Of a stretch of DNA of 64,000 nucleotides, positions 51,650-60,012 are shown piece by piece; the first letter of the stretch is position 1, and each line of letters begins with the position of its first letter. Source of the stretch: Actinomadura sp. NAK00032 (lineage in GTDB: Bacteria; Actinomycetota; Actinomycetes; Streptosporangiales; Streptosporangiaceae); contig NZ_CP054932.1 of NCBI RefSeq assembly GCF_013364275.1, positions 620,001 through 684,000 of the forward strand, in the 5' to 3' direction. Under the pieces are notes generated by a model. The model saw only the letters and a list, made by a program, of their open reading frames with translations. It was not told the origin of the DNA and ran no database searches. The position numbers and the translations under genes are program-made.

Positions 51650-52663
51650 CTAGTCCGGTACCGGCGGCGAGGCGGGGGTGCACTCCGCCCCCACCGCCGG
51701 AGACAGCAGGTCGATGGCGTTGCCACCGAGGACCCCCGCTACCTGGTCGTCCGGTATGACCTTCCGCACCAGGTCGATTCCGTGCCGGGTCGACCAGTAC
51801 GGGTAGTCGCTGGAGAACAGCAGCCGTGAAGGCCCCACCAGATCCGCCAGCAGGCTGAGGGACTCGGGCTGGTTGCAGACCGTGTCGAACCACATCCGGC
51901 GCAGGTAGTCCGCGAACGGCCGGTCCAGGCCGGGCCACCATCCCTTGCCCCGGTAGACGTCGATCCGGCCGTGCAGATACGGCAGCGCCCCCCCGAGGTG
52001 CGGATGAACGATCTTGAGCCGTGGATGGCGGTCGAGTACGCCGCCGACGATGAGGGACATCGACGCGAAGCTCGTGTCGAACATGTAGCCGATCGTCACT
52101 TCCATCTTGTACGGCGTGACCCTCGGTTCCCGGAAGGAGCGGGTCGGATGCAGGAACAGGGGGAGCCCGAGTTCCTCCGCCCGCGCGTAGACCGGCCACA
52201 GCCGCTCGTCCGCGACCGACATCCCGTCGATGCTGCCCGGCAGGTAGATCCCGCGCAGGCCGAGCCGGCCGACGGCGTCCTCCAGCATGTCGAGCGCCAG
52301 GTCGGGATGCTTGAGCGGGAGGTGCGCCAGCCCTGCGAAGCGCCCGGGATGGGCCGCCTGGGCCCGGGACAGTTCCTCATTGAGGAGCTGGCACAGGTCG
52401 CGCGCCTCCGCGCGCTCCCGGTCGTTGACGTCGCCCGCCGCCGCCACGCTGACGACGGCCATGTCGATCCCGGCCCCGTCCAGCACCTCGACCTGGTGGT
52501 CGAGGTCGGTGAACCGCCGGTCGTACTTCCAGACCTCGTCGGGCGAGACTTCATAGACGTACCCCTCGGCGGTCCGTACCGCGCGGGGGCCGTGCATCCT
52601 TCCGATGTGCGCGTCGAGGAACGCGGTGGGGTACCAGTGCCACTGGCTGTCGACCACGGTCAT
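51650..52663 (-). CDS. amidohydrolase-2 family decarboxylase, PicC/ACMSD-like
   Basis: A 337-residue TIM-barrel protein of the ACMSD/non-oxidative decarboxylase group. Motifs: N-terminal DSQWHWYP (the usual HxH is Gln-x-His here), LFLHPTRSF, IVHPHLGG and SSDYPYWS with the catalytic Asp. 3,6-dihydroxypicolinate decarboxylase (PicC) of picolinate degraders belongs to this family and makes 2,5-dihydroxypyridine, the substrate of NicX. The gene sits 60 bases downstream of a nicX-like gene on the same strand, so this role is likely but not proven. GGAGG precedes the ATG. Confidence 0.75.
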   Translation of the reverse strand: MTVVDSQWHWYPTAFLDAHIGRMHGPRAVRTAEGYVYEVSPDEVWKYDRRFTDLDHQVEVLDGAGIDMAVVSVAAAGDVNDRERAEARDLCQLLNEELSRAQAAHPGRFAGLAHLPLKHPDLALDMLEDAVGRLGLRGIYLPGSIDGMSVADERLWPVYARAEELGLPLFLHPTRSFREPRVTPYKMEVTIGYMFDTSFASMSLIVGGVLDRHPRLKIVHPHLGGALPYLHGRIDVYRGKGWWPGLDRPFADYLRRMWFDTVCNQPESLSLLADLVGPSRLLFSSDYPYWSTRHGIDLVRKVIPDDQVAGVLGGNAIDLLSPAVGAECTPASPPVPD

Positions 52664-52723
52664 GCCTGGCCTCCGTCGGTGTCGGTGGGAGTCCCGGGGC
52701 GGGACGGGAAGCGGACGCCCGGA

Positions 52724-53764
52724 TCACCGGCGGGACGGCGCCCGCAGGTCCGGGACCGCGATGTCGCCGTCGACGACGACCGGCTCCTCATCGAGGAACA
52801 GGCTGCACCCGCGCATGGGGATGTCGAGGTGGCAGGCGGTGTCGTTGGGACCGCCCAGCTCGCTGTTCGGGCCGATCGAGAACATGACGTTGCCGTAGAC
52901 GGAGCGCAGCTCCATCCCTATCCCGCCGGGGAACGACGGCTGCGCGAGCCCGTGCCAGTGCGCGCGTTCGTCGAGCCCCCACCCGATGTGGGACATGCCG
53001 TAGCCGCGCGGATCGTCGAACGAGGTGATGTAGGAGCGGATCAGGTCCGCGTCGAACCCTCCGCGTATGTCGGTGATGAAGCCCTTCTCGATCGTGAACT
53101 CGACGCGGCTGGTCACGTACTGGTTCTGCGGGAGGAGCACGTCACCGGGGCCGAGCACGATCCGGCCGTCGACGCCGTCGTCCGCGGCCCCGGTGAACAC
53201 GAAGCCCGCCGGCCAGTGGTCCCACCGTCCCGGAGTGTCGGTGTAGCCGTATTCGGGGACGGTCGGGTACGCGCCGAGCCGGTAGGTCACGTCGGTGCCG
53301 TGCTCGTTGGTGAAGCGCAGCGTCGACGCCTTCTCCAGCAGCCCGGCGGCGGCCTCGACCCGCTCGCGCAGTGCCGGGCTGGGGGCCAGGCGCGCGAGCA
53401 GTTCGATCGGCTCGACGACCGTGAGGATCCGGGTGCCGGCCGCCTGGATGGCGAACTGCTCGGGTGAGAAGAGCAGGAACGCCAGGTCGACGAGCATGTC
53501 CGACTGCTTCAGCGCCTCGACCGCCTGCGGGCTCGCGGCGAGTTCGGTGGCTCCCACCGACCAGGTTCCCGTGTCCGGGAGGGGGTGCGGCAGGCGCAGG
53601 TGGAAGGCGGTGGCGCCGAGGCTCCTGGCCGCGTACATGAAGGCGTCGGCGTAGTCGAGACGTTCACGCCCCCGCGACAGTACGGTCACCCGCTCGCCTT
53701 CGCGGACGCCGCACAGTGTCAGCTGGTCACGGAACAGTCCGTGGATCAGACTCTGGTCGTACAT
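52724..53764 (-). CDS. nicX: 2,5-dihydroxypyridine 5,6-dioxygenase (NicX/PicD-like)
   Basis: A 346-residue protein matching NicX along its length. The iron ligands appear at His259 (SHIGWGLDERA), His312 and Asp314 (CHLDIP), with the same spacing as His265/His318/Asp320 that I recall for Pseudomonas putida NicX. GYTDTPGRWDHWPAGF and CSLFLDEEPVVV also match. It opens 2,5-dihydroxypyridine with O2 to N-formylmaleamate. ATG 53764 is chosen because AGAGGA lies 6 bases before it; ATG 53770 is also in frame. The nicD-like gene lies immediately upstream on the same strand. Confidence 0.9.
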   Translation of the reverse strand: MYDQSLIHGLFRDQLTLCGVREGERVTVLSRGRERLDYADAFMYAARSLGATAFHLRLPHPLPDTGTWSVGATELAASPQAVEALKQSDMLVDLAFLLFSPEQFAIQAAGTRILTVVEPIELLARLAPSPALRERVEAAAGLLEKASTLRFTNEHGTDVTYRLGAYPTVPEYGYTDTPGRWDHWPAGFVFTGAADDGVDGRIVLGPGDVLLPQNQYVTSRVEFTIEKGFITDIRGGFDADLIRSYITSFDDPRGYGMSHIGWGLDERAHWHGLAQPSFPGGIGMELRSVYGNVMFSIGPNSELGGPNDTACHLDIPMRGCSLFLDEEPVVVDGDIAVPDLRAPSRR

Positions 53765-53775
53765 CGTCATTCCTC

Positions 53776-54645
53776 TCAGAGGTGGTCCCGGAGGGCGGCC
53801 CAGAACCCGTCCGGGTTGTCCCACGGCACCATGTGGCCCGCGTCCGGAACGGAGATCACCGGGAGTGCGGGGTTGGCGCGTGCGAGCTCGGCGGCGTCGG
53901 CCGCGGTGACGACCGGGCTCGCCTCGCCGCGCACCAGGACGGCCGGTGGGGGCAGTCGGCGCCAGAGATCGTGGAAGTCGTCGCGGTGGAAGCCCTCGAG
54001 CGTTTCCAGGACGGCCGCGGGGTCGCAGGTCGGCAGTTCCCGTGCCCTGATGGCGACCTCGCGCCGCGGCCAGCGGGGGTAGCGCGCCTGGATCAGCTCG
54101 GCGGGGCGCGTTCCCCGGCGGGCCTCGCCGAGCTGTGCGAGGAAGTCCTCCCGGGTGGTCGGGTAGGGCCGCCGGCCCGGGCCCGACAGCGGCGGGTCGA
54201 CCAGGACGATCCGGCCGTGCCGCCCGGGGTGGCGTACCGCGTACGCCGCCGCTATGCGCGCGCCGAACGAATGGCCGAGGAGCGTCGGCGCGTCCAGCTC
54301 CAGGGATGCGACGATGGCGGCGACGTCGTCCACGTGGTGGCCGAGCGTGTAGTGGCCCGCACGGGCTCGCCCCGATCTGCCGCGGCCGCGCAGGTCCGGT
54401 ACGTGGACCGTGTACCGGTCGGTGAGAGCGAGGGCGATGAACTCCGCCGCGTGCGCCGTGGTGGTGATCCCAGGCAGCACCAGCAGCGGAGGGGCGCCTC
54501 CGCCGCCGTAGCGGAGCACCCGCAGCCGGAGGCCGCCGGCGTCCACCGGCAGGCTGTCCCCGCTCGGCTCCCGCACGGCGGCTCCCTCCCGCGTCACCGC
54601 GGGATCCGCCGGTCGGTACCGGCCGGGCTCTTCATCCGATGCCAT
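53776..54645 (-). CDS. nicD: N-formylmaleamate deformylase-like alpha/beta hydrolase (NicD/PicE)
   Basis: A 289-residue alpha/beta hydrolase. The nucleophile is in LLGHSFGAR; VLVDPPLSGPGRRPYPT and DAGHMVPWDNPDGF are close to the corresponding NicD segments. NicD releases formate from N-formylmaleamate, the NicX product, giving maleamate. ATG 54645 is preferred; a longer frame starts at 54681 but would cross the GntR-type operator. No ribosome site is visible, so a leaderless message starting near the ATG is possible. It is the first gene of the minus-strand nicD-nicX-picC-like unit. Confidence 0.85.
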   Translation of the reverse strand: MASDEEPGRYRPADPAVTREGAAVREPSGDSLPVDAGGLRLRVLRYGGGGAPPLLVLPGITTTAHAAEFIALALTDRYTVHVPDLRGRGRSGRARAGHYTLGHHVDDVAAIVASLELDAPTLLGHSFGARIAAAYAVRHPGRHGRIVLVDPPLSGPGRRPYPTTREDFLAQLGEARRGTRPAELIQARYPRWPRREVAIRARELPTCDPAAVLETLEGFHRDDFHDLWRRLPPPAVLVRGEASPVVTAADAAELARANPALPVISVPDAGHMVPWDNPDGFWAALRDHL

Positions 54646-54650
54646 GGGAG

Positions 54651-54673
54651 AAGTGGATCCACTTTCGAAGTGG
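54651..54673. promoter_or_regulatory. GntR-type operator, left copy
   Basis: AAGTGGATCCACTT (54651-54664) is a perfect palindrome with the TGG-N-CCA core typical of GntR/FCD regulators. It overlaps a second one, CCACTT-TCG-AAGTGG (54659-54673). It lies directly upstream of the nicD-like start and 120 bases before the gntR gene. Confidence 0.75.
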
Positions 54674-54780
54674 AAAGTCAAGTGTCACCCCAGAACGTGC
54701 GAGAGGTGAATACAGTTGAGGATCGGAGCGACACGCCCTGACTCGCCCTGCACGGGCGTGCGTCCACCGACCGGGAAGAC

Positions 54781-55530
54781 ATGGTGATGAGCGCTGAAAT
54801 CGGGTTGCCGCAGCGGGCCGACGGCCGCCGGCTGGTCGTCGACATCCACGCCCACGTCCGCCGGCTGATCCTCGACGGGACGCTGCCGCCGGGGTCGACC
54901 CTGGCCCAGGCCGAACTGGCGAGGACGCTCGGAGTCAGCCGCACGCCGCTGCGGGAGGCCTTCCGGATGCTGCAAGAGGAGGGGCTAATCGAGACCGCGC
55001 CCAACCAGCGCGCGCGCGTCAGCGACATCGACGTCGCCTACGTCGATCAGGTCTACGGCGCGCGGATCCTCCTGGAGTCCCTCGGCATCGCGCTCACCAT
55101 GCCCGAGCTGGACGCGGAGCGCCTCTCGGAGATGAGGGCGCACCTGGAGCGGATGGGGACGCTGGCCGAGGCCGGCGACTGGAGGTCGTGGCGGGAGGCG
55201 CACCATGACTTCCATGCGGTGCACAGCGCGCGCGTCGGCGGTCAGGTGCGGCAGATCATGTCGAGCCTGGCGGAGCACTGCCAGCGGTACATCACGCAGA
55301 ACCGGGTCCTCGAGGCGCAGACCCTGGACGTCGCGCACAACGAGCACACGAGGCTGCTGGAGGCGCTGGAGAGCGGCGACCAGTCCGCGGCCGTCGAGTC
55401 GATAGCCAGGCATCTCGCGAGGACCGTCCTGACGACCATGGCGCACACCGCGCCCGAGTACGAGCCGGTCGGCGTCCGGACGGCGCTGCGCATGGTGCTG
55501 GGCACTTCGCCAGGTCAAGGCGACCTGTAA
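54781..55530 (+). CDS. GntR family regulator, FadR/FCD subfamily
   Basis: A 249-residue regulator. The winged helix is at residues 20-85 (LAQAELARTLGVSRTPLREAF; LQEEGLIETAPNQRARVSDID). The C-terminal FCD domain (about 95-230) has the metal/ligand His residues in REAHHDFHAVHSARV and later RHLARTVL. It sits between two catabolic units and is flanked by two copies of the same palindrome, so it most likely represses both until a pathway intermediate binds. The start may be ATG 54781 or ATG 54787. Confidence 0.92.
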   Translation: MVMSAEIGLPQRADGRRLVVDIHAHVRRLILDGTLPPGSTLAQAELARTLGVSRTPLREAFRMLQEEGLIETAPNQRARVSDIDVAYVDQVYGARILLESLGIALTMPELDAERLSEMRAHLERMGTLAEAGDWRSWREAHHDFHAVHSARVGGQVRQIMSSLAEHCQRYITQNRVLEAQTLDVAHNEHTRLLEALESGDQSAAVESIARHLARTVLTTMAHTAPEYEPVGVRTALRMVLGTSPGQGDL

Positions 55531-55542
55531 GTGGATCCAGTT
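55529..55542. promoter_or_regulatory. GntR-type operator, right copy
   Basis: AAGTGGATCCAGTT differs by one base from the left operator at 54651-54664. It begins at the gntR stop codon, about 80 bases before the nicF-like gene, and probably controls the plus-strand catabolic/import operon. Confidence 0.75.
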
Positions 55543-55621
55543 TGACGGATCGACTATTGACTTGGCTGAGCAAAGTGTGTTCACCTTGCCCCACGTTCCG
55601 TCGGAGTGAGGAGAGCGGAAC

Positions 55622-56248
55622 ATGCTGGAAGCCACCTACAGCGAGGCCGGGTTCGGGCGGCCCGTGCGCCGCGGCCGCCGCCCGGCCGTAGTCGTCGTCG
55701 ACTTCAGCGAGGGATTCACCGATCCGTCGTTCCCCACCGGGGCCGACATGTCGGCCGAGGTCGAGGCGTGCGCCGTGCTGATGGCCTCGGCGCGGGAACG
55801 GGGGCTCCCCCGCGTCTTCACCACGATCGCCTACGACGGCCCGCAGGACGCCACCGCGTGGTGGGACAAGGCGCCCGGTCTGCGCGCGTTCACGGCGGGG
55901 TCCCCGGCCGTCCGGCTGGACGGACGCCTGGGCCGGCGGGCCGACGAGGCCCTCGTGGTCAAGAGGGGGCCGTCGGCGTTCCACGGCACGGACCTGGCAG
56001 GCCGCCTCACCCGCGACCGCGCCGACACGGTGATCGTGTGCGGGGCGACCACGAGCGGGTGCGTGCGCGCGACCGTCGTCGACGCCGTGCAGCTCGGGTA
56101 CCCGGTCCTCGTGCCGCGGGAGTGCGTGGCGGACCGGGCCCGGGGGCCGCACGAGGCGAGCCTGTTCGACATGGACCAGAAGTACGCCGACGTCATCACC
56201 CTCGCCGAAGCGCTCGCCTACCTGACGGGCATCCCGGCCGCCGGTTGA
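55622..56248 (+). CDS. nicF: isochorismatase-family amidase, maleamate amidohydrolase-like (NicF/PicF)
   Basis: A 208-residue cysteine hydrolase of the isochorismatase family. The catalytic triad is visible: Asp in VVVVDFSEGF, Lys in VVKRGPSAF and Cys147 in TTSGCVRAT, preceded by a cis-peptide VCGAT. NicF hydrolyses maleamate to maleate and ammonia, the step after NicD. The length matches NicF (about 210). It opens the plus-strand operon under the right-hand GntR operator. GAGGAGAG precedes the ATG. N-carbamoylsarcosine amidase-like activity is an alternative. Confidence 0.82.
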   Translation: MLEATYSEAGFGRPVRRGRRPAVVVVDFSEGFTDPSFPTGADMSAEVEACAVLMASARERGLPRVFTTIAYDGPQDATAWWDKAPGLRAFTAGSPAVRLDGRLGRRADEALVVKRGPSAFHGTDLAGRLTRDRADTVIVCGATTSGCVRATVVDAVQLGYPVLVPRECVADRARGPHEASLFDMDQKYADVITLAEALAYLTGIPAAG

Positions 56249-56313
56249 TCCGCTGCGGCCGGTCAAACGGGCTCCCGAAGCGGCAGTCACCCCATGGAAG
56301 GGGTTCAGTTCAC

Positions 56314-57327
56314 ATGGTTTCTCTGAAGACCACATCCACGATGGCGGCCATGCTGCTGACGATCTCGGCGTGCGGCATCGGGCAGGGCGCGACGGACGCC
56401 GACGGACGCTGCGGCACCTTCACCCTCGGCGCGCTCGACGACGACTCGCACCGCGCGGCCTACTACGCGATCGAGAAGGGCCGCGTGCAGTCCGAGGTGA
56501 TCGGCAAGCTGAAGATCGACTACCTGCAGATCCCGGCGCTCATCCAGGCGACCGCCTCGGGGCAGTACGACGTGGTCGGCACCTCGCTGCCGGGGGTGGT
56601 CAACGCGCGCGAGAAGGGCGGCGTCGACCTGCGCATCGTCGGCCTCATCCAGGCGCAGACCGGCGGTGGGACCAAGACCTTCGTCCCCGCCGGATCCGGC
56701 ATCCGGAGCGGACGCGACCTGAAGGGGAAGACGGTCGGCGTCAGCGGATTCGGGTCGAGCGTGATGATGTCGACACAGATCGTCTACACGAAGAAGTACG
56801 GCCTGGACGCCAAGGCCGAGGGCGGTGACATCAAGTACGTCGAACTGGATCCGCAGACGATGTACAGCGCCCTCAAGAAGGGCGACATCGACGCCGCCGT
56901 CATGTTCCACCAGACGGGCTGGCGGGCGAGCAACGACCCCGGCCTCCGCGTCGTGGCCGACATCGACAACGACTTCCGCGAGGTCAGCGGGGCATGGCTG
57001 GTGGGCGCCGCCTATGTCGTGCCCGGTGACCTGCTCAAGAAGAAGGCGAAGTGCGTCGCCGAGTTCCAGCGCATGATCGGCGAGTCGGTCGCCTACGCGG
57101 AGAAGAACGTGAGCGAACTGGCGCCGGAGATCAGCAAGCAGACCGGCGTCGAGGTCAAGTTCATCGAGTACTGGTGGGACCAGAAGTCCTATCGGTTCGG
57201 GGGCGGCACCGACCCTGAGTGGATCGACTGGGCGGGCAAGTTCTACCGGCTCGCGCACGAGGGCGGGTACCTGCCGAAGAACCCGGATCTCGGCGAGATC
57301 GTGGTCAAGGGCGGCACCGGTGAGTGA
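56314..57327 (+). CDS. ABC importer substrate-binding lipoprotein (NitT/TauT type)
   Basis: A 337-residue lipoprotein. The lipobox ISAC lies at the end of the N-terminal hydrophobic stretch, with the Cys at about residue 19. The mature part is an SsuA/ThiY-like periplasmic-binding fold (TASGQYDVVGTSLPGVVNAR; GRDLKGKTVGVSGFGSS; ALKKGDIDAAVMFHQTGWRAS). Proteins of this group bind sulfonates, nitrate, pyrimidine precursors or aromatic acids. The context suggests import of a pyridine or aromatic carboxylate. The permease gene overlaps its 3' end by 8 bases. Confidence 0.87.
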   Translation: MVSLKTTSTMAAMLLTISACGIGQGATDADGRCGTFTLGALDDDSHRAAYYAIEKGRVQSEVIGKLKIDYLQIPALIQATASGQYDVVGTSLPGVVNAREKGGVDLRIVGLIQAQTGGGTKTFVPAGSGIRSGRDLKGKTVGVSGFGSSVMMSTQIVYTKKYGLDAKAEGGDIKYVELDPQTMYSALKKGDIDAAVMFHQTGWRASNDPGLRVVADIDNDFREVSGAWLVGAAYVVPGDLLKKKAKCVAEFQRMIGESVAYAEKNVSELAPEISKQTGVEVKFIEYWWDQKSYRFGGGTDPEWIDWAGKFYRLAHEGGYLPKNPDLGEIVVKGGTGE

Positions 57328-58192
57328 GCACGGAACGGGCGCCATGGTCCTGGACGAGCAGGGCGGCACCGGACGCGCAACGCGGGACCGCGATCCCGGC
57401 CCCGGCGTCGGAACGGCGCGGCACGGCCGCGGCAGGATCCTCGCCCGCCTGCTGGCCGACGGTGTGCCGCTACTGCTGCTCGCGGCGTGGTTCTGGTATT
57501 CGGCGAACGTCTCCGCGGCCGAACTGCCGAACCCCGTCGATGTCGGCCGGGAGAGCATCGACCTGCTGATCGGCGAGGGCGCGGTGCACACCTGGACCTC
57601 GATGGGCCGGATCGTGCTGGCGGTGCTGCTGGCGACGTGCATCGGCAGCCTGCTCGTCTTCCTGGCCGGCGTCGCACCGGTCACCGAACTGCTGATCGGC
57701 AAGCGTGTACTGCCGTTCTTCAACAGCGTCCCGGCCCTCGGCTGGGCGATCCTCGGCGTCATCTGGTTCGGTGTCGGGGACTTCTCGGTGGTCTTCGTGG
57801 TGACCGCGATCACGATCCCCTTCTGCCTGGTCAACCTGTGGGAGGGCAAACGCGCGCTCGATCCCGGACTGCTGGAGATGGGCCGCAGCTTCACCCGGTC
57901 GCGGGTCCGTATCCTCTTCTCGATCGAACTGCCGCTGCTGGTGCCCTACATCTTCGCCGCGGCCCGCCTCTCCTTCTCGGTGGGGTGGAAGGTCGCGCTC
58001 ATCGCCGAGTTCTTCGGCTCGCAGACCGGGCTGGGACTCGTCATGAACCGGGCACGGCAGTCCTTCGACTCGCCGACGGTCTTCGCCACGATCGTCGTGG
58101 TCCTCGTGATCGTCAGCGTGGTGGAACGGCTCCTCTTCGACCCCCTGGCACATTGGTTCGCCAAGCGGACCGGGACGGCGGTGGCACGGTGA
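57320..58192 (+). CDS. ABC importer permease (NitT/TauT, SsuC-like)
   Basis: A 290-residue permease. After a polar N-terminal tail of about 45 residues come about six transmembrane helices with the BPD-type EAA loop (LLEMGRSFTRSRVRILFSIELP) that contacts the ATPase. It belongs to the SsuC/TauC group. The start is GTG 57320 (ATG 57344 also possible). It overlaps both neighbours, so the importer genes are translationally coupled. Confidence 0.88.
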   Translation: MSEHGTGAMVLDEQGGTGRATRDRDPGPGVGTARHGRGRILARLLADGVPLLLLAAWFWYSANVSAAELPNPVDVGRESIDLLIGEGAVHTWTSMGRIVLAVLLATCIGSLLVFLAGVAPVTELLIGKRVLPFFNSVPALGWAILGVIWFGVGDFSVVFVVTAITIPFCLVNLWEGKRALDPGLLEMGRSFTRSRVRILFSIELPLLVPYIFAAARLSFSVGWKVALIAEFFGSQTGLGLVMNRARQSFDSPTVFATIVVVLVIVSVVERLLFDPLAHWFAKRTGTAVAR

Positions 58193-58965
58193 GCTCCATG
58201 GACATCCGGAACCTGGAGGTCCGGTTCGGTGACGAGGTGGTCATCGACGGCATCGATCTCGGGATCCGCGACGGTGAACTGGTCACGCTGCTCGGGCCGA
58301 GCGGCTGCGGCAAGTCGACGATGCTGCGCATTCTCGGCGGACTGGCTGGCCACCACGGCGGCAGTGTCACTGTGGACGGCCGTCCGGCGGCGCAGTCATG
58401 GGACCGGCTCGCGTACGTGTTCCAGGCCGCTCGCCTGGCGCCGTGGCGAACCGCGCTGGACAACGTGGTCCTCGGCATGAAGCTGCGAGGAGTCGAAGGC
58501 TCGAGGCGCGAGATCCGGGAACGCGCCCGCGGCTTCCTGGAAACGGTGGGCATCGGCGCCCTGGCGGACCGCCCCGCGCACGCGCTCTCCGGCGGGGAGC
58601 AGCAACGGGTCTCGATCGCCCGGGCGCTGTCGGTGGAACCGAGCGTGCTGATGATGGACGAGCCGTTCAGCGCGCTCGACGTGCAGACGCGGCGGCGCCT
58701 CCGGCAGGAGATCGTGTCGCTCTGGCAGCGCACCTCGCTCACCATCGTGCTGGTCACCCACGACATCGAGGAGGCCCTCGTCGTGGGCAGCCGCGTCGTC
58801 GTCTGCTCCCCCAAGCCGACGGGGATCCTCGCGGACATCGACGTGGACATGCCCTATCCCCGGGACCCCACGACCGCCGAGTTCGGAGAGCACCGCGAGC
58901 GCATAGCCGATCTGTTCGGCTCCGAAGAACCGGCGGGCGGCCGGACCGGGACGAAAGTCCGCTGA
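58189..58965 (+). CDS. ABC importer ATP-binding protein (NitT/TauT, SsuB-like)
   Basis: A 258-residue ATPase with Walker A GPSGCGKST, Q-loop region VFQAARLAPWRTALDNV, signature LSGGEQQRVSIARA, Walker B VLMMDEPFSALD and H-loop VTHDIEEA. The WRT segment after the Q-loop is typical of SsuB/TauB. The start GTG 58189 overlaps the permease stop (GTGA); ATG 58198 is an alternative. It powers uptake with the two preceding genes. Confidence 0.92.
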   Translation: MSSMDIRNLEVRFGDEVVIDGIDLGIRDGELVTLLGPSGCGKSTMLRILGGLAGHHGGSVTVDGRPAAQSWDRLAYVFQAARLAPWRTALDNVVLGMKLRGVEGSRREIRERARGFLETVGIGALADRPAHALSGGEQQRVSIARALSVEPSVLMMDEPFSALDVQTRRRLRQEIVSLWQRTSLTIVLVTHDIEEALVVGSRVVVCSPKPTGILADIDVDMPYPRDPTTAEFGEHRERIADLFGSEEPAGGRTGTKVR

Positions 58966-59007
58966 CGTGCGGGTCGATCTCATGCTGAACGGCAAAGGGA
59001 GAATTCT

Positions 59008-60012
59008 ATGAGTGCGGACATCCAGTCCTCGGACGGGCCGGCGTTCCGTCTCGGGACGGCGATCCACGGCGGCGGGCGGACGGTGGTCGTGGAGTCGCGG
59101 GGCTCGCTGTACGACCTGGCGGAACTGGTGCCGGCGGCCCCGCCCGCGAGTTCCGTCCTGGATCTGATCGAAAGCGGCTGGGACGCCGTCCTGGACGGGA
59201 TCGCCGAGGTCCTGGCCGGCGGTACGGCGGCGAGACCGCTGGACGAAGGCTCGCTGCGCTGGCAGGCGCCGGTGATGCACCCGCGGAAGCTGATCTGCAT
59301 CGGCACCAACTACAAGGACCACATCCGGGAGATGGGGTTCAGCCTCGAGGCGCTGTCCGCCCATCCCTACAGCTTCCTGGCCCCGCCGACCACGACGCTG
59401 GTGGGGACGGGACAGCAGGTCGCCGTCCCCGCGATCGCCGAACGGATCGACTGGGAGGCCGAGGTCGCCCTCGTCATCGGACGCCCCGCCCGCAATGTGA
59501 CGGCCGCCGACGCCCCCGGATACGTGGCGGGGTTCGCGGTGCTCAACGACCTGTCCGCGCGGGACTGGAGCGGGCCGAACGCGCCCGCGGTCGGTATCGA
59601 CTGGGTCATGACCAAGGCGCACGACGGGTTCAAGCCGATGGCGCCGTTCGTCACGCCGGCACGCTTCATCGCCGCACCGGAGAAGTTGTGGGTGCGGTCG
59701 TGGGTGAACGGCCGGCTGAAGCAGGACGGCTCCACCAGCGACATGCTGTTCGACTTCTGGCAGATCATCGAGCACCTGTCCCGCATTCTGACTCTGGAGC
59801 CGGGCGACGTCATCGCCACCGGCACTCCGGCGGGCGTCGGTCATGGCCGCCGCCCGCCCGAGTACCTCACCGCCGGCGACCACGTCGCCGTCGAGGTCGA
59901 GTCGCTGGGGCGGGTGGAGACGACGCTGGTCGGGCAGGACGGCGCTCCGTCCGCCGCGCTCACCGGGTCCGCCGCGCTCACCGGGACCGCCGTGCCGGAC
60001 GGCCGGCCGTGA
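59008..60012 (+). CDS. fumarylacetoacetate hydrolase family protein
   Basis: A 334-residue FAH-fold enzyme. The metal-binding acids are in RIDWEAEVALVIG; a Lys in TKAHDGFKP and the TGTPAGVGHGRRPP loop are family hallmarks. The substrate region reads CIGTNYKDHIREMG, as in acylpyruvases and 2-hydroxyhepta-2,4-diene-1,7-dioate isomerases. It probably hydrolyses or isomerises a ring-cleavage product, here perhaps that of the extradiol dioxygenase two genes on. AAAGGGAG precedes the ATG. Its stop overlaps the next GTG. A short internal duplication encodes ALTGSAALTG near the C-terminus. Confidence 0.88.
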   Translation: MSADIQSSDGPAFRLGTAIHGGGRTVVVESRGSLYDLAELVPAAPPASSVLDLIESGWDAVLDGIAEVLAGGTAARPLDEGSLRWQAPVMHPRKLICIGTNYKDHIREMGFSLEALSAHPYSFLAPPTTTLVGTGQQVAVPAIAERIDWEAEVALVIGRPARNVTAADAPGYVAGFAVLNDLSARDWSGPNAPAVGIDWVMTKAHDGFKPMAPFVTPARFIAAPEKLWVRSWVNGRLKQDGSTSDMLFDFWQIIEHLSRILTLEPGDVIATGTPAGVGHGRRPPEYLTAGDHVAVEVESLGRVETTLVGQDGAPSAALTGSAALTGTAVPDGRP

